6,329 bases of DNA from a bacterium (GTDB lineage Bacteria > JAHJDO01). The stretch is taken from assembly GCA_030611945.1 (NCBI GenBank), contig JAUWOV010000090.1, forward strand, positions 1 to 6,329, given 5' to 3'. A program made the position numbers and the translations under genes. This document shows, piece after piece, positions 1 through 6,328 of this stretch; position 1 is the stretch's first letter; every line of letters starts with the position of its first letter. Under the pieces are notes generated by a model. It had not been told where the DNA came from. It saw nothing but the letters and a program-made list of their open reading frames with translations, and did not search any database.

Positions 1-3000
1 TACGAGTTTAAAATGCCGGCTTTGGCTATTACTGACCATGGAAACGTTTGGAGCCATAGAATTCTATGATAAAGCAATGAAACAGGGGATTAAACCAATT
101 ATTGGATATGAAGCATATGTTGCTCCTGGAAACAGGAAGGAAAGGGCATTGCATGGAATAAAGGAAGCTGCTTTTCATCTTACGCTTCTTGCCGCTAATG
201 AAGACGGATATAAGAATCTTGTGAAACTCGCAACGATTGCCTATCTTGAAGGATTTTATTATAAGCCGCGCATTGATAAACAGGTTTTATCTGAGCATTC
301 AAAAGGCATAATTGGTCTCAGCGGTTGCATGAAGAGTGAAGTTTCTCATCTTATACTCAGTGACCAGTCAGAGGCAGCGGAAAAACTTGTTTCTGAATAT
401 CAGGACATATTTGGTAAGGGCAATTTTTATCTGGAATTGCATAATCACGGCATTGAAGGACAATCAAAGATTAGTAGAGAACTTATATCATTCGGCAAAA
501 CACTGAATATTCCAGTAGTGGCGACTAATGATTGCCATTATATGAAAAAACACGATGCTCTTTCGCATGAGGCGTTATTGTGTATTCAAACAGGCACAAC
601 GATGGATGATCCAAAGCGGATGCGTTTTTCAGTAGAGGAATTCTATTTTAAATCTCCTGATGAAATGAAACAACTCTTTAATGAGACCCCTGAGGCGATT
701 CTTAATACGATTGAGATTGCGGAAAAATGTAATTTAGAGCTGGATTTCTCCAAGAAATATCTTCCGCATTTTAAGGTTCCAAAAGAAACCAGCCCTCACA
801 GTTATCTTGAGAAATTAGCTAAAGAAGGATGTAAGAAACGATTTCAGGATGTTACTAAAGAAATAACCGACAGGCTTGAATATGAGTTGGACGTTATAAA
901 TAAAATGAATTATGCAAGTTATTTTCTTATTGTATGGGATTTTATACGGTATGCTAAGAGTAAGGGGATAGCTGTTGGTCCTGGCAGGGGATCAGCTGCA
1001 GGAAGTCTTGCTGCGTATTGTCTGGATATTACAAATATTGACCCTCTTAAATATGGTTTGATATTTGAGCGATTTTTAAATCCGGACCGTATAAGTTTGC
1101 CTGATATAGACATAGATTTTTGTTATGAAAGACGCGGGGAAGTAATAGAGTATGTTGTGAAAAAATATGGAAGAGAAAATGTAGCGCAAATTGCAACGTT
1201 TGGAACAATGGCGGCTAAGGCAGTTATCAGAGATGTTGGCAGAGTTTTGAGCGTGCCCTACGCGGAGGTGGATAAACTTGCAAAAATGATACCTTTTGGA
1301 CCAAATGTTTCCTTAAAAAGCGCTATGGAGACAGAAAAAGAGATTCCTAAGCTGATAGAGAAAAATGAACAGATAAAGACATTAATGGATATTGCCAAAT
1401 CTCTGGAAGGGCTTGCAAGACACGTTTCAACTCATGCCGCAGGAGTTGTTATTTCAGAAGGGGTCCTTACCAATTTCACACCCTTGTTCAGGAGTAATAA
1501 AATAGAAACAAGCACTCAATATGGTATGAACTCATTAGAGAAAATAGGCCTGTTAAAGATGGATTTTCTTGGGCTCAAGACATTGACCGTTATTCAGAAC
1601 ACAATTGCTCTTATAGAACAGCATTATGATAAAAAGATTGAAACTGACAAATTGCCCTTAAATGATAAAAATACTTTTTCGTCGCTGGTTTCTAAAGGAA
1701 AGACTATTGGCGTGTTCCAGTTGGAAAGTTCCGGAATGCGCGATCTTTCAAGAAAACTAAAACCTGAATCTTTTGAGGATATGATCCCTCTTGTTTCTCT
1801 GTTCAGACCAGGACCTATGCAGGGAGGAGCATTAGACACTTTTGTGAAGGGAAGACATGGCAAGAGTTCAATAAAATATGATCATCCTATTTTAGAGCCT
1901 ATACTGAAAGAGACATATGGAGTTATACTTTATCAGGAACAAGTAATAAAAATAGCGAATGAGCTTGCCGGTTTTTCTATGAGCGAGGCGGACACATTAC
2001 GCAGGATTATGGGTAAAAAAGGAATAATGGATGATAAGCAGAGAAATGCGTTTATCTCAGGCGCTATTAAGAAAGGGGTAAAAGAAAAAATTGCCTCTAA
2101 AATTTTTGATTTAATAGCGTATTTTGCAGGATATGGATTTAACAAATCTCATAGCGCCGCATATGCAATGATTGCTTTCCAAACAGCATATTTTAAGGCA
2201 AATTATCCCGTTGCGTTCATGACAGCTCTCTTGAACAGCGAATTGCAAAATACGGATAAGATCGTATTATATATAAATGAGTGTAAAGACATGGGCATTG
2301 ACGTATTGCAGCCTGATATTAATAAAAGTTACGCTAAATTCACAATAGATGGAAAGAATATTCGTTTTGGTTTGGCGGCAGTAAAAAACGTTGGCGAAAC
2401 AGCTCTCAATTCTATTATTAAGATAAGACAGGATCGCGGTAACTTTAAATCCCTATATGACTTTTGTGAACATGTTGATCTGCGCACAGCGAACAAAAGA
2501 GTAATAGAAAGTTTAATAAAGGCAGGTACGTTCAATTTTGGCAGGTCAAGAGCTCAAATTATGCATACGTTAGACCATGCAATTAAAGTCAGTCAACAGA
2601 TACAAAAAGACACTCAAAGAGGACAAACTGTCTTTTTTGATGTGTTTGAATCACAAAAAGAATTTCGCGATGATGTTAATAAGTTTGAGAATGTAGAAGA
2701 ATGGTCGGAAAGCAAGCTTCTTGCATATGAAAAAGAGGTGCTGGGCTTCTATGTCAGCGGTCACCCGTTAGCAAAGCATGCCGATACTCTTAAATCCTTT
2801 ACAACAGCATCAGATGTTCTTATTTCTGAGCATCAGGATGGTGAGGAGATTTATATAGGAGGCATAATAAATATAGTGAAAAAGCTTCTTACCAGAAAGG
2901 ATAAAAAGCGTATGAGCGCGTTTACCTTGGAAGATATGCAGGGAACGATAAGCGTCCTGGCTTATCCTCCTGTGTTTGAGAAATTTGATAATCTTATTGA

Positions 3001-3346
3001 GATAGATAAATTATTGCTTGTAAAAGGAAGGCTTGATCTTAGAGAGGACCAGCCAAAAGTAATTGCATCAGACATCATTCCGCTTTCAGAAGCAGAGGAA
3101 AAGCTGACAAAGGCTATACATATTAAGCTTATAAGCACAGGACTTGATGAGCAAACACTTCAAAAATTAAAGGATTTATTAGGTCAATATCCCGGAAAAT
3201 CTATTGTTTATTTACATGTGATGATACCTCAATCCGGAGAGGTAACTATGTTGGCAGATCCAAAAATCCACGTATCTCCAAAAAAAGACTTGCTTGTTAA
3301 ATTACGTCATCTTATTGGGCAAGAGTCAGTTAGGCTAAGTTTATAG
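1..3346 (+). CDS. dnaE: DNA polymerase III alpha subunit DnaE, 5'-partial, with a frameshift near position 46
   Basis: This is the catalytic subunit of the cytoplasmic replicative DNA polymerase III holoenzyme. The ATG at 38 opens a frame of 1102 codons but is not the true start. Positions 1-45, in another frame, read YEFKMPALAITDHGN, the conserved PHP-domain segment, and the 38-frame resumes the family pattern at FGAIEFY. About 30 N-terminal residues lie off the window. Residues below count from the ATG at 38. The PHP domain reaches about 240 (E25, H47, C97, D165, H167 look like metal ligands). The polymerase core has GPGRGSAAGS near 313, PDIDIDF with D356/D358/D360, and MDFLGL with D509, matching the three-aspartate C-family active site. 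Fingers motifs FRPGPM and YGFNKSHSAAYAM lie near 588 and 697. A helix-hairpin-helix-like segment is near 816, an OB fold spans about 937-1010, and a short C-terminal domain follows. Length is normal for DnaE and no intein is seen. No neighbour shares its strand here. Confidence 0.95.
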   Translation, partial: TSLKCRLWLLLTMETFGAIEFYDKAMKQGIKPIIGYEAYVAPGNRKERALHGIKEAAFHLTLLAANEDGYKNLVKLATIAYLEGFYYKPRIDKQVLSEHSKGIIGLSGCMKSEVSHLILSDQSEAAEKLVSEYQDIFGKGNFYLELHNHGIEGQSKISRELISFGKTLNIPVVATNDCHYMKKHDALSHEALLCIQTGTTMDDPKRMRFSVEEFYFKSPDEMKQLFNETPEAILNTIEIAEKCNLELDFSKKYLPHFKVPKETSPHSYLEKLAKEGCKKRFQDVTKEITDRLEYELDVINKMNYASYFLIVWDFIRYAKSKGIAVGPGRGSAAGSLAAYCLDITNIDPLKYGLIFERFLNPDRISLPDIDIDFCYERRGEVIEYVVKKYGRENVAQIATFGTMAAKAVIRDVGRVLSVPYAEVDKLAKMIPFGPNVSLKSAMETEKEIPKLIEKNEQIKTLMDIAKSLEGLARHVSTHAAGVVISEGVLTNFTPLFRSNKIETSTQYGMNSLEKIGLLKMDFLGLKTLTVIQNTIALIEQHYDKKIETDKLPLNDKNTFSSLVSKGKTIGVFQLESSGMRDLSRKLKPESFEDMIPLVSLFRPGPMQGGALDTFVKGRHGKSSIKYDHPILEPILKETYGVILYQEQVIKIANELAGFSMSEADTLRRIMGKKGIMDDKQRNAFISGAIKKGVKEKIASKIFDLIAYFAGYGFNKSHSAAYAMIAFQTAYFKANYPVAFMTALLNSELQNTDKIVLYINECKDMGIDVLQPDINKSYAKFTIDGKNIRFGLAAVKNVGETALNSIIKIRQDRGNFKSLYDFCEHVDLRTANKRVIESLIKAGTFNFGRSRAQIMHTLDHAIKVSQQIQKDTQRGQTVFFDVFESQKEFRDDVNKFENVEEWSESKLLAYEKEVLGFYVSGHPLAKHADTLKSFTTASDVLISEHQDGEEIYIGGIINIVKKLLTRKDKKRMSAFTLEDMQGTISVLAYPPVFEKFDNLIEIDKLLLVKGRLDLREDQPKVIASDIIPLSEAEEKLTKAIHIKLISTGLDEQTLQKLKDLLGQYPGKSIVYLHVMIPQSGEVTMLADPKIHVSPKKDLLVKLRHLIGQESVRLSL

Positions 3347-3576
3347 CGCTTATTACCCTCAAAAATCTATTTTTAATTAGAATCCGGACATAAACATACG
3401 TAAACCGCAAAAAACATCCATTATATCAGTCAAATAACTCCGCTAAATATTCACAACTCCTTGCTGTTAAAAAAGTTATGCGCAAAAAAGTTTTTATAAT
3501 ATAACTCTCGCAAGTCTGTAAATATTAGATAACTTCTTTATATTCAAAGACTTAGAACTTGTTTTTCTGTTTTTAT

Positions 3577-3610
3577 CGTTAATTTTTAACGTCGCATAAG
3601 ATATCTTATG
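3577..3610. repeat. Two adjacent perfect inverted repeats
   Basis: CGTTAATTTTTAACG (3577-3591) has a 6-base stem and 3-base loop. After three bases comes CATAAGATATCTTATG (3595-3610), a perfect 16-base palindrome with no loop. Both are read directly from the sequence. Neither is followed by a run of T, so they are poor intrinsic terminators. A dyad protein-binding site is possible, but no gene starts just downstream. AT-rich DNA yields such palindromes by chance fairly often. Confidence 0.5.
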
Positions 3611-3697
3611 TAAACTAATGGAGAAATATTCAAGGAGAAAGCTTTTTATTTGCATTGCAAGATAATAACATAAAGTAATATTTTAACTCAAAATACA

Positions 3698-3722
3698 TAA
3701 CATGCCTAATTCCAACATGTTA
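3698..3722. repeat. Short inverted repeat TAACATG/CATGTTA
   Basis: A perfect 7-base stem (3698-3704 with 3716-3722) encloses an 11-base spacer in gene-free DNA. No T-run follows. It may be chance or a dyad binding site; nothing in the context favours a role. Confidence 0.3.
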
Positions 3723-3831
3723 GATGTTAAGAACTATCTTGTTATCCTATAATTAAAATCTCTTTTACTTTCTTTTTACAGCAAGAATATACTAATTTGA
3801 AATAACAAAATGTTAAATTCCAAATATATCA

Positions 3832-3858
3832 GGGCAGATACATAGATCTGCCCCTACA
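3832..3858 (+). repeat. Palindromic interspersed repeat, copy 1
   Basis: An 8-base perfect stem GGGCAGAT/ATCTGCCC (3832-3839 with 3846-3853) encloses the loop ACATAG and is followed by CTACA. The GC-rich stem stands out from its AT-rich surroundings. It is related to the copy at 3878-3904 in reverse orientation (20 of 27 positions identical). The compact hairpin and the trailing CCTACA look like a REP- or MITE-like dispersed family, but only these two copies are visible. No T-run follows on either strand, so it is not a typical terminator. Confidence 0.75.
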
Positions 3859-3877
3859 TTTATCCCGATTCCCGTAT

Positions 3878-3904
3878 TGTAATGGCGAATCTGTGTATTC
3901 GCCC
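3878..3904 (-). repeat. Palindromic interspersed repeat, copy 2 (inverted)
   Basis: A 7-base perfect stem GGCGAAT/ATTCGCC (3884-3890 with 3897-3903) encloses the loop CTGTGT. Read on the - strand it aligns with copy 1 over 27 bases. Two adjacent stem positions differ on both sides of the hairpin (AG/CT in one, GA/TC in the other), so base pairing is preserved. Nineteen bases separate the copies, and the pair together forms a larger imperfect inverted repeat. On the + strand it is followed by CTTTTCC, so a weak terminator role for rightward transcription cannot be excluded. Confidence 0.75.
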
Positions 3905-4061
3905 TTTTCCATGTAGATTTGGGATTTTGAATTTGTTTAGGATTTGGGGTTTTTACGCATGGGTGTTTTTAGCTGAATTTACACTAAAGAGGTGTTTTGC
4001 TATGTCTTTTGTGTATTTTTGCTCCAAATGGCTATATTTGACCTCTCAGAGATATTATTTA
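3905..4061. other. G/T-rich non-coding stretch after the repeats
   Basis: The first part (about 3915-3955) is built of GATTTGGG-, GGATTTT- and GGATTTGGGG-like words, a low-complexity pattern that may belong to the same repeat cluster. The rest, to the stop of the leftward gene at 4062, shows no gene, RNA or clear terminator. A frame reading MANLCIRP from 3882 begins inside repeat copy 2 and is not counted as a gene. Confidence 0.45.
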
Positions 4062-4880
4062 TTAATGTATAGTAACTAACAAAGATGTTTTTCCTTCTTC
4101 TCTTGTGCCAACAATCAGAGCATTCATATTATCCTTATGCATCATATAAATGCTTTGCTCAGATTTAGATTGACTGTTTTTAAGCCTATCTTTCCAGCCT
4201 GCTCTTTCAAGACTTAGTTTCATATTTCTTGCAGCTGTTTCGGGAGTTCCTCCTGTAGAATATAGAAGAATCGCTGAGGAGCTTCCTCCCTTGAAAACTT
4301 CCCTGCTGAGAATAAGATTGGCTTGCGGGTTTTTAAACTCAGGATGATCCAGTGTTAATGGTTTGAAACGTCTTATAAAAGAACCGTCTTTTTTGAAAGA
4401 ACTGATTTTGAGAATAGAATTCATGCCTTTCTTTGCAGATATACCAAAAATCGCAATGCTCTTTTTCTCTCCATTAATCTCCCCTGTCCACTGCCATACA
4501 GGAACTAGTTCTACGAGTTTTTTGAATAATTTCTCGTTGGCAGGGTTAAAGAATTTTTTGGTTTTAGGACATCCTTTGCAGGGATTAAGAGGATATGAGA
4601 GTTTACTGAATTTAGTCTTAACCCCCTTAGACTTTAAATAGCCGTTATAAAAATCGGCAATTATATGAGGAGGCATTTCGCTATTAAAGGAGCCTTCAAT
4701 AACAGGCTCTCCATTATTTAGCGCTACGTGTATAACGCCATCCTTTGACACGTTTTTTGCGGCTTCAACGAATTCATCGCGAGGGATGGAACCGCACAAA
4801 TTTAAAATTTCTGCCTTGCCGGAGGAAACGAATAGACACAGTGTAACAACTATCAAAAGAGAATATATTATCTTCTTCAT
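4062..4880 (-). CDS. Exported protein of unknown function, last gene of the pilin-like operon
   Basis: I do not recognise a named family for these 272 residues. The start at 4880 is chosen over an ATG 33 bases upstream because it overlaps the stop of the preceding TadE-like gene (ATGA) and begins directly with a signal peptide: MKK, a hydrophobic core to about residue 19, then SSGKA before E24. There is no proper lipobox, so a soluble periplasmic or secreted protein is expected. The mature part has C29 and a CKGC motif (101-104), which could form disulfides or bind metal. Two segments resemble each other: about 64-91 (SEMPPHIIADFYNGYLKSKG) and about 208-233 (GGTPETAARNMKLSLERAGW). Each is a strand, then a Pro, then a helix ending near a Gly, suggesting a duplicated small alpha/beta unit. 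No clear ribosome site precedes the start, so coupled translation is likely. An accessory role for the Tad-like products is inferred from position only. Confidence 0.85.
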   Translation of the reverse strand: MKKIIYSLLIVVTLCLFVSSGKAEILNLCGSIPRDEFVEAAKNVSKDGVIHVALNNGEPVIEGSFNSEMPPHIIADFYNGYLKSKGVKTKFSKLSYPLNPCKGCPKTKKFFNPANEKLFKKLVELVPVWQWTGEINGEKKSIAIFGISAKKGMNSILKISSFKKDGSFIRRFKPLTLDHPEFKNPQANLILSREVFKGGSSSAILLYSTGGTPETAARNMKLSLERAGWKDRLKNSQSKSEQSIYMMHKDNMNALIVGTREEGKTSLLVTIH

Positions 4881-5326
4881 AACTTTGTAGCCATCGGACT
4901 TTTGAGTATCCATCCAGTTGATTTCACCTCAATCTTATTGTCCCTGACCACCCCTCCGAAAACATTCCATATCGCCTGCCATTTCAGACCTTTATAAAGA
5001 AATGGCATTTTACAGCTTATATCTGCCTTTACCCCTCCCACATATTCACTAAAACCAACCTTAATTTCATCATCTCTTGCAAAAAAATTCTTTTTAATCA
5101 TATTTTTTAATTCACTGCGGCTGTATCTACTTCCGGGCTGGTACCAATTGTATTTAACCAGAGAATAACCCCTGAGAGCAAACCAAACTGACTTCTCTGT
5201 ATACAATTGTTTTTCTATAATAATTGCGAACTGTACAATAATAAGAAACAGGAGAAATAAAATTGGAAATATAAACACAAACTCTGTTAACGCCTGACCT
5301 TTTCTGTCTCTTATCTTTTTTATCAT
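4877..5326 (-). CDS. TadE-like pseudopilin
   Basis: A 149-residue minor-pilin-like protein of the Tad (Flp, type IVb) pilus group. The N-terminus has a basic leader ending RKG (K9, G10), then QALTEF with Glu at +5 after the Gly, then about 20 hydrophobic residues (17-37). This is the pattern cut by TadV-type prepilin peptidases, with the helix left in the inner membrane or pseudopilus. The rest (about 38-149) is a mixed extracytoplasmic domain with a single cysteine, C105. An ATG 33 bases upstream is possible, but the start at 5326 is preferred: it overlaps the upstream stop as ATGA and has AGGG four bases before it. The downstream exported-protein gene overlaps its stop in the same way. No ATPase, secretin or platform protein of a Tad system is in view, so membership in a full pilus system is inferred; it could instead serve a smaller envelope complex. 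Confidence 0.88.
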   Translation of the reverse strand: MIKKIRDRKGQALTEFVFIFPILFLLFLIIVQFAIIIEKQLYTEKSVWFALRGYSLVKYNWYQPGSRYSRSELKNMIKKNFFARDDEIKVGFSEYVGGVKADISCKMPFLYKGLKWQAIWNVFGGVVRDNKIEVKSTGWILKSPMATKL

Positions 5327-5334
5327 TTTGCCCT
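5324..5334 (-). promoter_or_regulatory. Ribosome binding site and ATGA overlap setting the TadE-like start
   Basis: On the - strand AGGG (5334-5331) lies four bases before ATG (5326-5324). That ATG shares bases with the TGA stop (5325-5323) of the upstream gene. Together they favour this start over the ATG 33 bases upstream. Confidence 0.6.
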
Positions 5335-5832
5335 GCAATCTATCATCTTGGCATCCCACCAGAAAGCAGGTATAATCATGCTTGCCCTCTGTTCCCAGCT
5401 ATTCATATGGTCGCTTATAGGATCCCGCTCGTGTCCCGGGCACCCAACCCAATACGGTCTTGCGCTTGCCCACGCAGTCATTTTTGGGAAAGTTAAATTT
5501 TTACCCAATATAGGCATTCCGTAGGCAGGGGCACCGTTTTTCCATACGGTTACATTCACCTTTTCATCCACATGGCCACCCTTGCGAATCAGGATACCTT
5601 TAAGACCAAAGAGATGCTTCATTAACCAATTAATAATCTTACCTGCCACACCCGGTATTCCAAACGACCATTTAAGGTTTAAATTGATTCCCTTCCAGTT
5701 TCCCCAGCTAACCTTGACCGTGCCGAAGGATGCGCCGTTTGTCATTGCTCCCGCAACAACTGCTGCCTCCACTGCGACAGGCGTAGCCTTTTTAATCTTA
5801 CCCATTACCTTCTGGAGTTTCTTAATAGTGTT

Positions 5833-5879
5833 ATATGCGCTCTCAAGATCATCCCAACATGCGCCTCGCACTCATCCCA
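5833..5879 (-). repeat. Imperfect 24-base tandem duplication inside the tadG-like gene
   Basis: On the - strand, copy 1 (5879-5857, 23 bases) and copy 2 (5856-5833, 24 bases) both begin TGGGATGA and share GAG and GCGCAT, with 18 of 24 columns identical. The gap falls where copy 2 has an extra A (GAGAGC versus GAGGC). With that A restored, copy 1 encodes WDECESAC and copy 2 WDDLESAY in one frame. This pinpoints the frameshift that splits the gene. Confidence 0.75.
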
Positions 5880-6241
5880 TGTAGGCGGCCACCAGCAAGT
5901 GCTAAACATACACCCAACATCCCCAACCATTCTTACATATAGAGCAATTATTGCATCATTTAAAACAGTTATACTGTCAAGAGCCAGCGCCTGAATAAGC
6001 GCGCCGTTTCTTGCTGCTATATCAGCTGTAGTCTGTATCTTTATGTGCTCATGGCACATTTTACTTATATTTACAGTTAAGAGTATTGCCCCAACTATAA
6101 GAATCACAAGAATCGGCACCACAACTAAAAGCTGCCCCTTGCTGTTTCTAAAAATATTCATATTATTTTTATTTGCAAGTACCCTCTTTAAACCCAAATT
6201 CCTATTTAGACCGGCAAACACAGGGATCTAAAGAAAATTCG

Positions 6242-6262
6242 AGATTAGTTTTTACCTAATCT
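6242..6262. repeat. AT-rich hairpin upstream of the pilin-like operon
   Basis: A 7-base perfect inverted repeat AGATTAG/CTAATCT (6242-6248 with 6256-6262) encloses a 7-base loop. It lies between a possible upstream gene end (6296) and the tadG-like start. Leftward transcripts would read the stem and then a mildly T-rich tail, so it could be a weak terminator of the preceding gene or a regulatory dyad. Confidence 0.35.
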
Positions 6263-6277
6263 ACTTATTTCTGCCAA
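6249..6277 (-). promoter_or_regulatory. Candidate sigma70-type promoter for the leftward operon
   Basis: On the - strand TTGGCA (6277-6272, five of six matches to TTGACA) and TAAAAA (6254-6249, four of six to TATAAT) are 17 bases apart, about 90 bases before the tadG-like ATG. The -10 match is poor, and AT-rich DNA gives such hits by chance. Confidence 0.2.
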
Positions 6278-6295
6278 GAATTTCCTTTCAAATCA

Positions 6296-6328
6296 CTATA
6301 ATTCACTCAAAGAACGTTTTATGCCTGG
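6296..6328 (-). CDS. Possible C-terminal end of an upstream leftward gene
   Basis: The - strand frame entering from the right edge reads PGIKRSLSEL and stops at TAG (6298-6296). Ten codons are too few to identify a family or to prove coding; the other two - strand frames also stop within the first 30 bases. If real, a same-strand gene precedes the tadG-like gene by about 134 bases. Confidence 0.2.
   Translation of the reverse strand, partial: PGIKRSLSEL

Larger units (their letters stand above)
3347..3831. other. AT-rich gene-free region downstream of dnaE
   Basis: About 485 bases lie between the dnaE stop and the palindromic repeats with no believable gene on either strand; only very short ATG frames occur, such as 15 codons at 3618. 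I see no tRNA-like or rRNA-like segment and no strong intrinsic terminator straight after dnaE. The region holds A/T runs, including a repeated AAAAAAGTT word near 3473-3503, and the inverted repeats listed separately. Because the flanking genes converge, it must contain the transcription ends of both, but I cannot place them. Confidence 0.6.
5323..6161 (-). pseudogene. TadG-like (Tad N-terminal) membrane protein gene, split by a one-base frameshift
   Basis: Two overlapping frames form one gene. The 5' part (6161 to about 5865) encodes MNIFRNSKGQ, a hydrophobic segment (about 11-31), then HIKIQTTADIAARNGAL, the pattern of the Tad N-terminal domain of TadG-like pilus-assembly proteins: inner-membrane anchor, bulk outside the cytoplasm. 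It runs on out of frame to a TAA at 5805. The 3' part (about 5862 to 5323) continues with an amphipathic helix (DDLESAYNTIKKLQKVMGKI), NGASFG, and a beta-rich end with ASARPYW and SWEQRASMIIPAFWW. Restoring one base between 5865 and 5864 joins them into 279 residues. The ATG at 6161 fits the short basic leader; a GTG at 6221 would add 20 residues, and neither has a good ribosome site. The TadE-like gene starts in its stop codon. The break may be a sequence error rather than true decay. Confidence 0.8.

Noticed and set aside
3473-3503. A repeated AAAAAAGTT word as a CRISPR-like or terminator element
   Set aside because: There are only two copies of a simple A-rich word with no spacer structure and no GC-rich stem.
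3618-3665. A 15-codon frame MEKYSRRKLFICIAR as a small peptide gene
   Set aside because: It is too short, has no good ribosome site before it, and shows no other support in AT-rich non-coding DNA.
3882-4079. A 65-codon + strand frame as a gene
   Set aside because: It begins inside an inverted repeat, has no ribosome site, and its sequence is low-complexity and repeat derived.
4363-4641. A 92-codon + strand frame opposite the exported-protein gene
   Set aside because: It lies wholly antisense to a well-supported signal-peptide gene with overlap coupling and shows no recognisable features.
4810-4880. Lipoprotein signal on the exported protein
   Set aside because: The cysteine in the hydrophobic core (TLC) lacks the small residue required at -1, and a normal SSGKA cleavage site follows.
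5805-5880. Programmed -1 ribosomal frameshifting between the two tadG-like frames
   Set aside because: No X XXY YYZ slippery heptamer is seen in the overlap, and the tandem-repeat comparison explains the shift by one missing base.
5582-5884. A 100-codon + strand frame opposite the tadG-like gene
   Set aside because: It is antisense to the Tad-type coding sequence and shows no domain or start signal.
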